Origin: Paragordius varius
Taxonomy: Eukaryota > Nematomorpha
Length of the DNA: 64,000 nucleotides
Direction: 5' to 3'
Assembly (NCBI GenBank): GCA_964247055.1
Contig: OZ176050.1
Location: 9,920,001 to 9,984,000, forward strand
Shown here piece after piece: positions 24,469 through 35,732 of this stretch. Within the stretch, counting starts at the first letter, position 1; each line of letters starts with the position of its first letter. The position numbers and the translations under genes were made by a program. Below the pieces are notes generated by a model. It worked only from the letters and a program-made list of their open reading frames with translations, ran no database searches and was not told the DNA's origin.

Positions 24469-27400
24469 AGTCTACAATTTCACTTCAAACAAAAATTTTA
24501 ACCATATTACTATTTTTATTTTACACCACAGAGTTTAAAGTTATATACAACACACACTCTCACAATTTTAAATTATATAATTACTTTATTTGGTGATTCC
24601 TCCATAGTGACATTCTTTGTCACAACAGAAAAAAGTGTATTTTTATTCCAAGATATAGATGGTTTGCTTAACACGTAACTTGGCAAGAGTATGGTGGAAC
24701 GCCTTTTAGCTTTTGTATTTATTTGAGGTGCAATCGATTTTAAGCGTTCTTCTCTGACCAAAGGTCTTGTACAAGATTGAGATCTTTTAACTTTTCGGCA
24801 TGTTAAATCATGCCCCACCAATATTTTGTCAATTGGCGGGGTATTTTGTCGTTTTTTTAACTTGAACTGAGGTGTCTTAATACTAGAAACGTCTGTTTTT
24901 GCTATCGAGGTCGACGTTGTAGTTTTGAAAGAACTAAATAAGGAGAACCGTTGTTTAACAAACGAACCCAAAAACGAGTTACGGAAGGACGAATTATAGC
25001 TATTTTTGTGATTTATAATTGTAATGGTAGGGGATGATGATGTTATGAGATTGCTAGGTTTATTCAAATAATTTAACCAACATTGTGAAACATGGCCCAA
25101 TTTATACCAAAAACTTTCGGAAGATGGTATGTTTGATGATGATGTCAATTTTTTCCTTCTGGATAAATAAGAATAATGCGTTGGTGTGGAAGGAGAAGAT
25201 TTGAATAGGGTAGCAGATTCAGGTCCTAGAAATCATAAAATGATATTTTAAACAATTAGTATAACGCATTTATCTAAAACAGGGGTGCCCAACAAAAATT
25301 TGCGGCTGCCGAATTTCAGACCAAAAATTTTTGACGGGCCGCATTTAAAACATACATGGGCATTAATAAATATTTTATCAAATTCCAACATAAAACTGTG
25401 CAAAAAATACTATAAAAACTATGTATTTCACCAATTTTGAAATTCCTTCCCAATACATGGAAAGACTTATTAAATTTTGAATTGAGAATTATTCTTTTTT
25501 TTGGCAAATTTTAATATTTTTCGTGGGCCGCGCAAATATCATGGAGGGATTCATGTTAAACACCCTTGGTTATAAACACACACATTATTTTTCTTTTTTT
25601 AGAACAAAGGGATCCATAAAGTATTAACATAGTTTATCGTCAATTTTCGGGCAAAAAAAATCAATTAGTTTTCATTTCAAACATTTTTATGGTTTAAAAT
25701 ATAACATCTTATCTTTTTTATAATTTTTATGACGCCTGGGGTGAATTCTAATTTCAGACAAACAACAATATGTGGTAGCATATATGGAATGTATAAATTT
25801 AAGAATCAAAAATAAGGGGCCGAAATCAATATATGAATAAAGAGTCTGAGTCAACCATTTATTTAACACATGAAATTTTTTATTAAATATCTTTATCGTA
25901 ATTTGTATAAAAATATTTTAATCGTTTTTTTGCTAATACCTAACTATAAACATTATTTTATCTTAAAAGTTTTTCCTCCTCTTTCCTATTTTGCATTTAT
26001 ATGTTAATGCAATTCGAAGTTAATTTAATGTAAAATTATCAATTTATATTAGTGGTTATCAAACTACGGCCCTAAAAATGCTTCTTTATGGCCCTGAAAT
26101 ACTTATTTAATTTTTTTCGTAATTTATATAAATATCTTCAAAAGTATCAAATAGCAATATACTAGTATTTATCGGTATTACAGCCCTTGAGAAAATAAAA
26201 ATATATATTTTGGCCCTTTGAAATTTTTTGGTGAGTACTACGTATCTATATTGTTTTATGGGAGAATTAAAATTAAAAAAAATTGGCGGCAAAAGCTTTG
26301 AGATAAAGGTTTTTTTAATTTTACATAAATATTTTTTGAAACACACTTAATGGCCATTGAATGTATATTTTTGGAATAAAAACCTAACTTTGTCTTTCGT
26401 AACATAGAATTGCTTTGGATAAAATATATCATCTACCTTAAATGTATTTAAACGTTTAATATAGGATATACCATCTCTTTGATTCTGTTTTTCACGTTTG
26501 ATAGCTCTTAACAGGACAATACTTATTTTGGTGTAAGTGAAAATCATAATCACTAGCGGAGTAATAAGAAGTGCAAAATTAAGGAACCAAGTGTACATTA
26601 ATTCTTGCCTCGGTTTTTGCCATAACTCTCTACAAGCATAAGTAAGGGTACTTTTTGTTGAAAGAAAAGAATTGCGATTATCATTTATGTTTGTTATTAG
26701 TTGTTTGGGCGAATTTTGCAGTGTAGCATGTATTGTAGTAAGGTTATTAGTATTGTTATTATAAATATAATTATATTTAGTTTCAAGCTTGGTATAAGTG
26801 CCGCCATATCCAATTTGTTTAAGATCACTGACTAAAATGATGGGAAAAGTTATGCAAAACGCATTGATCCAAATGATAATGAGCGTATTTAGCGAGTGTT
26901 TAATAGTTTGCCATCGACGAGAATAAAATGGTTTGCAAATGGCAAAATATCGTTCCAATGAAATTGTAACTAGTGTCCATACACTCAAAGCAACCGAAAA
27001 AGCTAAAGGTTAACAATGGAAATTGATTTAAAAGTTTCAAAAAAAAATTAACACTACAAAATAATAAAACAGCAATAATAATTAGTCGGCAATTTATTTA
27101 AAAATTAAACAAAAATTAAATAGTTACTGAAAACGAGACTTTAAATTTTTACATTCATTGCTGTAAAATAAAACTTAATCTTCATTTTATTCAAAAAAAT
27201 GGACCAATGCCTTTTCAAACTATATACCTTGAAATATTGAAATTCAGGAAATGTATACCTTGTAAAAAAGGGATAATTTTGCACAACACTCGCCCAAAAA
27301 TAAAATTTTTCAAAATGTGTCCAATCAATGTGAATGGTATACACATGATAGCTAAAATTAAATCGCTAACAGCCAAATTGATTAAATAAATATTCGTAAT

Positions 27401-27526
27401 GGTATAAGTTGATCGCCGGCGTGATAAAACCAATATAACTAATATATTTCCAATCAATGATAAAACAAAAATCACGATATAACCGATGATTATAACCAAG
27501 GATCGAATATCAATGATAAAATTCAT
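22585..27526 (-). CDS. Cholecystokinin/sulfakinin-type neuropeptide GPCR, five exons
   Basis: A class A receptor for CCK/gastrin/sulfakinin peptides, expected in the neuronal or gut plasma membrane and coupled to G proteins. Exons: 27259-27526, 26472-27002, 24585-25225, 23218-23720, 22585-22744; 701 codons including stop. Seen: TM1 IGNILVILVL, TM2 NLAVSDLILA with PFTLIGH, the TM3 end SLERYFAICKPF (ERY), TM5 before KREKQNQRDG, a third intracellular loop of roughly 270 residues rich in Ser/Thr/Lys, TM6 FFICWTPLYIITTW (CWxP) and TM7 CCNPISYCFLNPKF (NPxxY). The extracellular N terminus is very short (about ten residues) from the ATG chosen, so an upstream exon may be missing. The large loop fits insect sulfakinin receptors better than vertebrate CCK receptors. 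Very confident of the family; the ligand is inferred. Confidence 0.93.
24409..24464. repeat. (TA)n microsatellite in a receptor intron
   Basis: A long uninterrupted TA run, about 55 bp, in the intron between exons 3 and 4. On the + strand it gives a spurious Ile-Tyr open frame. Confidence 0.95.
25280..25568. repeat. hAT-like MITE in receptor intron 2
   Basis: Ends CAGGGGTGCCCAAC and GTTAAACACCCTTG form a short inverted repeat; the inner part has GGGCCGC blocks (GACGGGCCGC, GGGCCGCGC) typical of small hAT-derived elements. No transposase. Confidence 0.7.
26050..26241. repeat. hAT-like MITE in receptor intron 2
   Basis: Left end TAGTGGTTATCAAACTACGG and right end GGTGAGTACTACG are loosely complementary, with GGCCC blocks inside both ends. 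A second small element in the same 1.25-kb intron. Confidence 0.5.
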
Positions 27527-27877
27527 TGGGACACAGAAAAATTAAAAGTTAAATGAAGTTTCACAGTAATCAAAAAATAATTTATTTCTAAAAAGACGAA
27601 CTCTGCTTATATGATTTTGTAAAGTAAATTATAGATTATATATTATGGTTTACTTTTCTAGTATTTTTTTACTAAATACTGTTAATGCAGAATGGTCACT
27701 TAAAAACACAATAAATGCTTTTCCATAATAATGTATAACAAACAGATAAGGTTACAAATTAAACAATTTATTCAGACGTTTTTTTATATGACATATATAC
27801 ATGCACATATTTTGGTTTGCGCAATATCACAATGGAAATACATATAAAATTAAGATTTTTGTGCAAAAATAAATCAT
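27527..27877. other. Intergenic spacer upstream of the receptor
   Basis: About 350 bp between the receptor start and the stop of the secreted protein gene, both on the minus strand. AT-rich; presumably holds the receptor 5' region and the 3' end signals of the next gene. No motif I would name. Confidence 0.5.
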
Positions 27878-29425
27878 TCACGGATGAGAAGCATCAACCT
27901 GAGAACCTTGCAATTTTTGCCACTGAGCTTGAGCAAGCCAAGCCTTCAATTGACTCTTATCTACATTGCGGTCCGCTAACCAAGCTTGAACTTTAGAAAC
28001 CAAAGTTGGATCCAATAAATTGGCGGGTTGATATGGGCCTTGTGTGTTTGGATACAAGGGAGGAGGTTGTACAGATGGTCCAGGATAAGTCGTTTGCGGT
28101 CCAACTGGTATATATCGCTGATCAACTACACTACCCGATGGGAATGGGGGATAAGTTGGATCGGTTTGAGGAGGCAAATACGCACTAGTTGGGCGATTAG
28201 GCTGCAAGCTGCCATATCCAACATTCGGGATTGGTTGTCTGGGCGTTGGTAAAACTTTACCAACTTGTGATAAATCAAGGTGTGTTGGACCTTGATTCAC
28301 AGTGACAGGGATGTTTGGATTCAAAAATGGTGGAACATTGGGACCAGTTTGAAAACCTGTTGTCACAGTATCAATCGTATTGGCCGAACGCGGAAAAGGT
28401 TGTTGAGAGGCAAACCCTGGTGGTCCCCCAAACGGTGGCTGCGATATATCACCAGCATTGCTTATAATCGATGGTTGAGGCGGGAAAGGGGATTTAGAGA
28501 AATCAGCATTTGGTGGATAGCCATTAAATGATTCTAACGGCGTTACAACAGAAGTACCAGTCACAACTTGAGATATCGTTGGATGTGTATCTGGTGAGCC
28601 TGGGAGCTCAGTAATAACTGGTGGTGTTTCATAAGCTTGACCAACGACCTTGTTTGTCACTAGGTTGGGAAATGCAATCGGCTGGTACCATTTAACAATG
28701 TAATCACGAGGTAGCAAATTCAAACCCAACTGTTGTTCGGTTATAGGGACATACCTTGTGTTAGTAAGTGAATACTGTTTGGGTACATCGGTGATTGTCG
28801 TAACCGGAGTTTGAATTATGTTAAATCGAACACCGGTGCCTGTATAAGTTTTTGGTACCAATTGATAGTCCTGCACATACTTTTCAACCAACGTATTGGT
28901 GACACCGGTTTTAAGTTCTTCGTGTGGAACATATTGCACATCATAACCGGTTACAGACTTGGGTTTATAAATGATTTGTTGCTCTTCTCTGGTCTGAGGA
29001 ACAAGAGAATATTCAGTAGTTTGATATGATTTTGGTTTTAAAGTTAATTGTTTGATTATTTGACTAACAGGAACTTGTTTGGTTTTGACAACATTTTCAA
29101 CGTTTGGGATATATTTCACGGTTTGAACTTGATTCACTTGCGGGATACTAGCAACACCTTGAAAATTTAAGGTTCCGGGAACGTAATTAATTGTGGGAAC
29201 ATTCTGGACAGTTGGTTGAACACCCAGTGTTTTGTAATAATATTCTACAGGTTTTTCGACATAGCCATGAATGTGAGCCACTGAATCACTATACGTTTGA
29301 TCATTGTAGGGTATGATAGGAGACACAGGGTATATGGGGCCGTTTGAAGGCAAATTTTTAAAATCTGGCAAATTTTGAGCCCACAAAAAACTACTTAGTA
29401 AAGTATACAAAAAATATTGAAACAT
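27878..29425 (-). CDS. Secreted Pro/Tyr/Val-rich matrix-like protein, single exon
   Basis: A 515-codon uninterrupted frame, distinctly less AT-rich than its neighbours. The N terminus is a signal peptide (MFQYFLYTLLSSFLWAQ, cleavage likely just after). Residues about 40 to 260 are rich in Val, Tyr, Pro, Thr and Gln with recurrent Y-V-P or Y-I-P steps (NYVPG, KYIPN, QYVPH, RYVPI), reminiscent of structural cuticle or extracellular matrix proteins. Residues about 270 to 480 are proline- and glycine-rich with PPF and PPL patches. The C-terminal 35 residues (VSKVQAWLADRNVDKSQLKA) look like an amphipathic helix. There are no cysteines or membrane segments after the signal. I do not recognise an orthologue; role as an extracellular structural protein is inference from composition. 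Confidence 0.8.
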   Translation of the reverse strand: MFQYFLYTLLSSFLWAQNLPDFKNLPSNGPIYPVSPIIPYNDQTYSDSVAHIHGYVEKPVEYYYKTLGVQPTVQNVPTINYVPGTLNFQGVASIPQVNQVQTVKYIPNVENVVKTKQVPVSQIIKQLTLKPKSYQTTEYSLVPQTREEQQIIYKPKSVTGYDVQYVPHEELKTGVTNTLVEKYVQDYQLVPKTYTGTGVRFNIIQTPVTTITDVPKQYSLTNTRYVPITEQQLGLNLLPRDYIVKWYQPIAFPNLVTNKVVGQAYETPPVITELPGSPDTHPTISQVVTGTSVVTPLESFNGYPPNADFSKSPFPPQPSIISNAGDISQPPFGGPPGFASQQPFPRSANTIDTVTTGFQTGPNVPPFLNPNIPVTVNQGPTHLDLSQVGKVLPTPRQPIPNVGYGSLQPNRPTSAYLPPQTDPTYPPFPSGSVVDQRYIPVGPQTTYPGPSVQPPPLYPNTQGPYQPANLLDPTLVSKVQAWLADRNVDKSQLKAWLAQAQWQKLQGSQVDASHP

Positions 29426-30387
29426 TTAGTTAAATTTATAACTTATAAATTAAGTTTCGAAAATCCGGTATTTATATCCTCAATATTAGATTTGAATAAA
29501 TTACAAGTACTCAAGGTAATATGCATTCAAATTATTAATTTCAAATAATAAATTGTTTTTCTATCCCTATAAAAATATTTTAGATATAATTAACAGATAT
29601 AAGTTTTGAATAATAAATAGATTTAGTATAAAAATAAATATAATTTGAATAAGGGTTGAATATTTATAAAAACATTTTTATTAGCCAAACTTTGGATAGA
29701 ATAATACAAAAACATTAAAATATTCAAAAAATTGAAAATCTAGATTACCACAACAATTTATGCAAATAAAATTATAATACAAAATAAATTTTATACTTTT
29801 AGTAAATGCAATAACACGTTTTTTAAGTATTCTTAATCGTCTGCTTGAGCTGTTAAATGAAACGTGTTAAAGAGACACCGATAATGGAAGAATTAAGGTA
29901 CAATACGGACATATTTATTAAAGAAGGCAAATAATTCAAACGAATCCGATAGTGTCTTATAAAAGCTTGGGTGTGTTAAAAAACGTTAAAGCAGTTACTA
30001 ATACTATATCTTTTTATATAACTTTCGGTATATTATAATGATTAAAATTTAAAGGTTATGTTGATAATGTCAAACAAATCAAACCAACGACATACTCTGT
30101 TTGCATCAGGGATAAAAAAGATGTTTTGAATTTCATTTATTTCGATATAGTATGTTTTGTAATAAAAATATATTAATTAATATTAATAGGATAAAAGGAA
30201 TAATATTGCACGCGGACAGCTCCTTAGGTTTAAATGAGTATTAATTATTGTTATAGATGCGTGTTAAAATGGAATAAATTGGCCAACGTGTTTCATTGTA
30301 TTAGATGGAGAATCACAACTAAATTTGAAATGGATAAAAGCTTATTGGAGTCAGACATATAGCTATATCATAAAAATTAATAAATAT
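29426..30387. other. Intergenic, promoter side of the secreted protein gene
   Basis: AT-rich spacer between two minus-strand genes. It should hold the promoter of the secreted protein gene and the 3' end of the C11orf54-like gene. No TATA-type site can be told apart in such AT-rich sequence. Confidence 0.5.
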
Positions 30388-30983
30388 TTAGGTTTTTTCA
30401 ATTGGTTCAGGTTGATCAATGCGACAAACTGTTTGTACAGGTATAAAATATCCTTCATAAGAACACAAATCAGGTGTTGTATCGTAATGATAGTGTCCTC
30501 CATATTTGATGTTTTCATAATCAAATGGTTGTGACGATCTAACATAGTCAGAAAAAAAGAATACTGATTTTTATCTTCGGAGGCGTTAGAGGGGGAATTA
30601 GATCCACTAATGGTTTGCGGATCTGCTGTGGTTTGAAAGCAATGCGCATGTTTGCACCTTAATCCCAAATTCTGATAAAATTAAATATATATATATATCA
30701 TATTAGTTCGGTCCTTTTGTGTATTAATATTTGGTATTTAAAAATTTAACTCTAAGAAATGGTTTTAAATATAAAAAAAACCATGATCCGTTTTATCATT
30801 CCTTATACTGAGTTGGAAAAAGAAGAATAATATATATAAACAATAAATTCACATCCCAAATTATACTTTATAGTCCTTATTTACTAAGACACCGACGCAG
30901 GTAAGCGGTGCAGGAACATGAAAAAAACGCAACCATTCCATCATTTTTTCATCTGAGTCAAGAGGATCTGGGCAGAAATTTGG

Positions 30984-31046
<63 letters not shown>

Positions 31047-34000
31047 TTATGTTTTACGACTGTGTGTATTTTTATGTAACTTTTCACTGTACTTAAAACA
31101 AAGGTTAAATAATTGGTGAATATATTTTGAAACCATAATAGTGTTTAATATATTCTTCTAGTACTACAATATTCAAATAATTCCTATGTCAACCACAAGA
31201 GCCTTTTTACAAATTAAACTCGTATTTTATAAAATTCCATCTATGGTGTTTATAAATCGTTTATTGTTAAATATGGGCTATCTTTTTGTTTTTAGAAGAT
31301 TGACTAGAAATGCCAATTTACTCCTTAGTAAAAGACATTCATCTGTATGTTTTAAAAAAATAATAGATATGGAATAATATCGTTAGGGTAGAAAAAATAG
31401 TGTAAACTGTGATGAGTCGTGAATAAATTAATAAAGAAATTTGTATGTTAATATTAGCGGATGTTATTAAACTTTTTTGACTATCCTATGTATATTACAA
31501 CTATCAAAGGATAATTCTTAATTTCATATTTTTCTGGATACTGCTTAACAGAAAAAAAGTTTCTGTGGGTTATCGATCATACAAATTTAATATAAAACAA
31601 TAAATATATAATCACATTTAAAGAAAGTTCAATGCAATCAACTCCGTTTTCATTATAAATTTTTTAATCTAATAGCAGAAACAATAAGATTAACCCTATT
31701 AGATCAGATGTTTCCATAAGCTAGTAAATAAAATATCAATAATCACATTATATTTTCAAAATTAAACATAAAAAAGAAAAATTGCCTAGCATACAATGAA
31801 TCTTATGTACCTATCACAAGGAAAAGAAAAGTGCCAATTCGTCAAAACATACAAATAAACATTTGATGGTCAAAAAACTTTGTGTGTCTCTAAAATTATT
31901 ATATTAGTATAACATAGGGGTGATCCTCATGCGGCTGTCCAAGACATTATGTGCGGCCCGCGAACAAAATCCCATAAAATTTTAGTTAAATTTATTTTTC
32001 GCAGATAGATTTTTGAAATATTATATCCAAATGACAAGAATGATTAAACATCTGTTTGCATTTTACAGCTATGATTAAAATCTAATAAAATATTTATAAA
32101 TGCTTGCATATATATTTCGAATGTGGTCCATCAGTTTTTTTGTGTTCAAAATGCGGCCCATGCAGCCATTTGTGATAGACACCCCTGGTTTAACAGAATA
32201 TTTTTTCCATAAACTCGTTATAAATTTTTTTTATTAGGAACATTTACCAATCAATTTAAACATGTAATTTTTCATCTGGTATTTAAATAATTTTTTTCCA
32301 TTATTAGATACGAAATTAACGTTGTGACTTATAATATCATGATAAGGGTTGAGTTTCGACTGGTCGAAAAAATATAACAGGTCTGACCGCATATGAATGC
32401 AGTATGGTCTGATTAAGCAGACATTTTACCACAAAAATTGGTTTTGTTAGTTATAATTTCCTAATACTATTACTTAAAAATTAAATTTAGGTAATTCCTT
32501 AATTATGACATTCAATATAAAATTTATACTAATATACAGTATTAATTTTGTTAGGTTTTAAATTATATTTCAAAGTATTTGACTAATTTTTTAGGTCACA
32601 GTCAACCGCATTTATGGACCCAAGCCCCCAAAATATTTTATACATTATTCATACCATGATGTGAATTTTGGCCGTTCCCGTTTTTAAAACAAACACACCA
32701 CCAAGCCCAATAAATTTGTCGGCATAATCTTCTTTGAGACAATCTCGGATAACTTCTAGAAAATCGGTATTTTCTGGATGCAAACTTTTGCTAACAGAAA
32801 TTCTGATGGCCTAGATTTTAATAATTACAGTTATAAGGAAAATGAAAAAATTAGCAGATATTTTTTATAAAAACAACCATATTTTATGATCCTTGTTTTT
32901 TTTATAAATGACTCATCGTTTTAGGTTGCGAAACAAGAAATGGAGATGTAAATTTGCAGCATCTCCTTTATTATATATTTTACAATTGTAAATTTAAAGG
33001 TTTAAAAAAATTAAGGTATAAAAAGGTATGACCGTCTAGTTTTCATGTTTTTAATTTCTACTAAAATAAAATAATACTTTTCCCGGCATGCCTTTCGTAG
33101 CCAAAAAATTTCCGAGCAAACCGAATTGGGTGGAATTGAGGCGATCAATTGAAGGCAAACTTTCTTCTGCATTATCCTTAAATTAAAAAATCATATTACA
33201 ACAAAAACTACCAAAAATCAAATATGGTAATATAAAGAAATTAAAAATATAATCGTAAATAAAGAATAAATATAATACTGTACCGTTTCTCCATACCTTT
33301 TAGTTAAAATTACTGCATGGATAAATTTATTGATCAATTTTTATAAATATATAGATATCTTGTTTCATGTAATTATTATCAATTAATTTATAATAAAACA
33401 GAAGTGTACCAAAGTTAAATTTATAGAAAAAGAGTATATTTTATAGCCAATTAATTATTATGTTTCATGTTTTAGAAATTAATTAAACTCATTTACTAGT
33501 AAAAATTATACCAGTACATAACATTTAAATAAAAGAAATTATATTAGTTGGATATAATAATATATACCGAAGGTACAATCTTGGCTATATAAGATAAATT
33601 TTTTTCGATAACATAATTTTTCCCAAATTTCATGTTGGCAATAAGCTTTAATTTATATCAGTTTTAAATACTTCACTATTAGTTTTGATTTCATTGAATG
33701 GACCTGCTCCAGCACCTATGTAAAAACCTTCGGACATATCAACCAAGGTTGATATTACGCGTAAATCGTAAACTTTTTCCAAATTAGGTGAAGGACTTAA
33801 ATATGCCTGACCACCAACGTCAAGTAATTTGGGATATCCACATATACCTAAAATTACAATATACAAATTACCAGGAGCGGCTAAATGGAAAGGGGATTTT
33901 GTAAGATCGGGTACATTATTAACACTAACATCGGATATCTGAAAATGTTTCCCAATGTTTTTCTTAATTACTAAAATAAAATTATTGAATGCCTTCCGCA

Positions 34001-34047
34001 ATTTCGATCATGTTTATGTTTGGGACTATTTCTTGAACAACCTTCAT
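30388..34047 (-). CDS. C11orf54-like ester hydrolase (DUF1907), nine exons
   Basis: Human C11orf54 (PTD012) is a zinc-binding protein with ester hydrolase activity. Exons: 33985-34047 (probable), 33872-33962, 33672-33847, 33568-33645, 33078-33176, 32655-32810, 30867-30983, 30565-30671, 30388-30538. Matches to the human protein include VPDLTKSPFH, YIGAGAGPFNEIKTNSE, KFIGLGGVFVLKTGTAK, FCPDPLDSDEKMMEWL and, near the end, KYGGHYHYDTTPDLCSYEG with the likely zinc histidines, then RIDQPEP. Three introns are 24 to 26 nt (33848-33871, 33646-33671, 30539-30564). The junction of the first two exons lacks a GT donor (see findings). Predicted 345 aa against 315 in human. It lies head to head with MRPS25; the start codons are 120 bp apart. 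Confidence 0.93.
30983..31038. repeat. (TA)n microsatellite abutting an exon
   Basis: A TA run of about 55 bp begins right at the 3' splice site of the exon 30867-30983 of the C11orf54-like gene, so it replaces the usual pyrimidine tract with (TA)n before the AG. Confidence 0.85.
31914..32187. repeat. hAT-like MITE in an intron of the C11orf54-like gene
   Basis: Left end AGGGGTGATCCTCATGCGGC, right end GCAGCCATTTGTGATAGACACCCCTG; inner GTGCGGCCCGCG and ATGCGGCCCATG blocks mirror each other. Similar in design to the element at 25280-25568. Confidence 0.7.
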
Positions 34048-34167
34048 ATTTCATATGGTAATTTCAACTGTTTTTAGGCATGCAAAGATTGCCATAAGAT
34101 AGCATTTTAAAACCATATTTAAATCCACCCTTAATTTTTTTGAAGTCTACACTAATATTTATTAGTC

Positions 34168-34774
34168 ATGCCTTTAATGAAAGGGCCGGCGCCCATAAGA
34201 CACACGCTCAAATACCTGGAAGCTGGTTCATTATATCTTAAAAACTTTGTAAAAATAATGATAATACATCACAATGATCCCGAGAAAGATCCAAATAAAT
34301 TTTGTACTGGCATATCGTAACCTATTTCTTTAATGATTTTAGGCAAATGATATTTTGGGACTTACCTCAAATACAATATAAAAATCCAAAAGTTCAAATT
34401 ATGCAAATTAAAAATATGACACCTACACCCTTTATATTATTTTATTTTGGTATATGATTTTTTCATTAAAATTAGATGATAAACAGAAAATGTATATGGA
34501 TATATTTAACAAAACACGTTCGGAAATTATGGATTTCATAAGAAATAACATCGCGAAAACGACGGAAGAATTGAAAGAAGAACGTGAAAAATCACGCAAA
34601 ATATTGAATCCTGCAAATTTTGGCACAGATTACGATAGAGAATGCATTTCATTAATTCCTGGCCAAGTTTTTAATTATTCTCTTCACCAACTCCCAGACA
34701 GAATGCGTGGAAAAATGATTCACCCAGAAGGCCGCTCCAAAAAACCTTCACGAGCCGTGTGGGCTATTCAGTGA
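34168..34774 (+). CDS. MRPS25: Mitochondrial small-subunit ribosomal protein mS25 (MRPS25), three exons
   Basis: mS25 is a component of the small subunit of the mitochondrial ribosome. Exons 34168-34316, 34343-34449, 34476-34774; 185 codons including stop (human 173 aa). Clear matches: [12 protein letters not shown] near the start, [61 protein letters not shown] and MRGKMIHPE near the end. Both introns are exactly 26 nt (34317-34342, 34450-34475), GT-AG; reading through either runs into a stop, so splicing is required. Start ATG 34168 gives [12 protein letters not shown], matching the human MPMKGRFPIRR. Confidence 0.97.
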
Positions 34775-34865
34775 TTTTTCTTTTTGATACGTGCAAAATA
34801 AATTTTTAATACATTTTTGGATGAGTGCTAAATTTGAGGACGATTTTTGCGTTATTGTCCCTTTT

Positions 34866-35095
34866 CTAATCTAAAATGTTTCCATTAAGATATTGAAACA
34901 TATATGGATATCTTTTAAATATTTCTTTTTCTATAATACCTTTTGGCATCTTAGATACAACTTGTGCATCAAAGCTGATTAAACCGGCACGCTTAATATA
35001 GATAAAAAGCTTATAGAGCAAATAGAGAAATGATTAATGCCGTTTATAGATTTTACCTTTAGGATCTTTTTATTGTGAAAGTTTGTTGCAGACAT
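34866..35095 (-). CDS. Small unrecognised protein, two exons, 54 aa
   Basis: Exon 35057-35095 encodes MSATNFHNKKILK and exon 34866-34991 continues RAGLISFDAQVVSKMPKGII to a TAG at 34866-34868. The 65-nt intron is GT-AG and phase 0. The coding parts are visibly less AT-rich than the flanks and both frames are clean. It converges on MRPS25 with 91 bp between stops. The AGL motif near the start loosely recalls mitochondrial ATP synthase epsilon, also about 50 aa, but the rest does not match, so no name is given. Basic and without membrane segment; a mitochondrial small subunit or a ribonucleoprotein part are possible guesses only. Confidence 0.6.
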
Positions 35096-35468
35096 TGCAA
35101 TATACATCTAGGTTTAAGCCATTTTTATGAACCAAAAACATCAATAGTTATTATTTTCCACATGTCTCCGGAATAAAATATTAATTCTTGATAAAAAGCC
35201 ATATTATTCATTATTTAATTTTGTCAAATCAAATTGATACATTTGGCTTCTAGATTATCTCATGTTGTTGTCCCATGTATAATAACCGCAGATGTCACTT
35301 TTTTGTTTGGCTTAGATTAAGTTAACATTTTTTCAAAGTTGAATTTATTACGAAATTTATATTTATCCGTTCAACTATTAGTTTCGTATTTTAAATGACT
35401 TCCATATTTTCCAGAATATACAAGAAATTTTTATTTTAGAGTATTTATCTTATTTTTGACCTAATACC

Positions 35469-35507
<39 letters not shown>

Positions 35508-35732
35508 GACAACCTATCTAAAAAGTAGATCAACAATAATCATAAAATTATGGATGAATAAATTCACCAATAATTTTAAAAGAAAATATATAAAATACCA
35601 TAACCTGGATTAATTTACATAAATAAATAAGTAATCATATTTATTACTTATAAAATATATATTATACATTACCAACATAAACAATATATGTTGGCTAAAA
35701 TGTTATCAAATATGAAAATTATCTCCCGATAA
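35096..35732. other. Intergenic with a (TA)n tract
   Basis: AT-rich spacer between two small minus-strand genes; a TA run lies at about 35473-35505. No exon or inverted repeat recognised. Confidence 0.5.

Noticed and set aside
24405-24596. Open frame of repeated Ile-Tyr residues on the + strand
   Set aside because: It is a translated TA microsatellite inside a receptor intron.
28006-29029. Several + strand open frames of 60 to 83 residues
   Set aside because: They are antisense shadows of the secreted protein gene at 27878-29425, which has a signal peptide and consistent composition.
30541-30575. A one-base homopolymer error instead of a 26-nt intron in the C11orf54-like gene
   Set aside because: Considered because one added T would also restore the frame. 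The canonical GT-AG ends and the same 26-nt size as introns in this gene and in MRPS25 favour splicing, but this is the least certain of the micro-introns.
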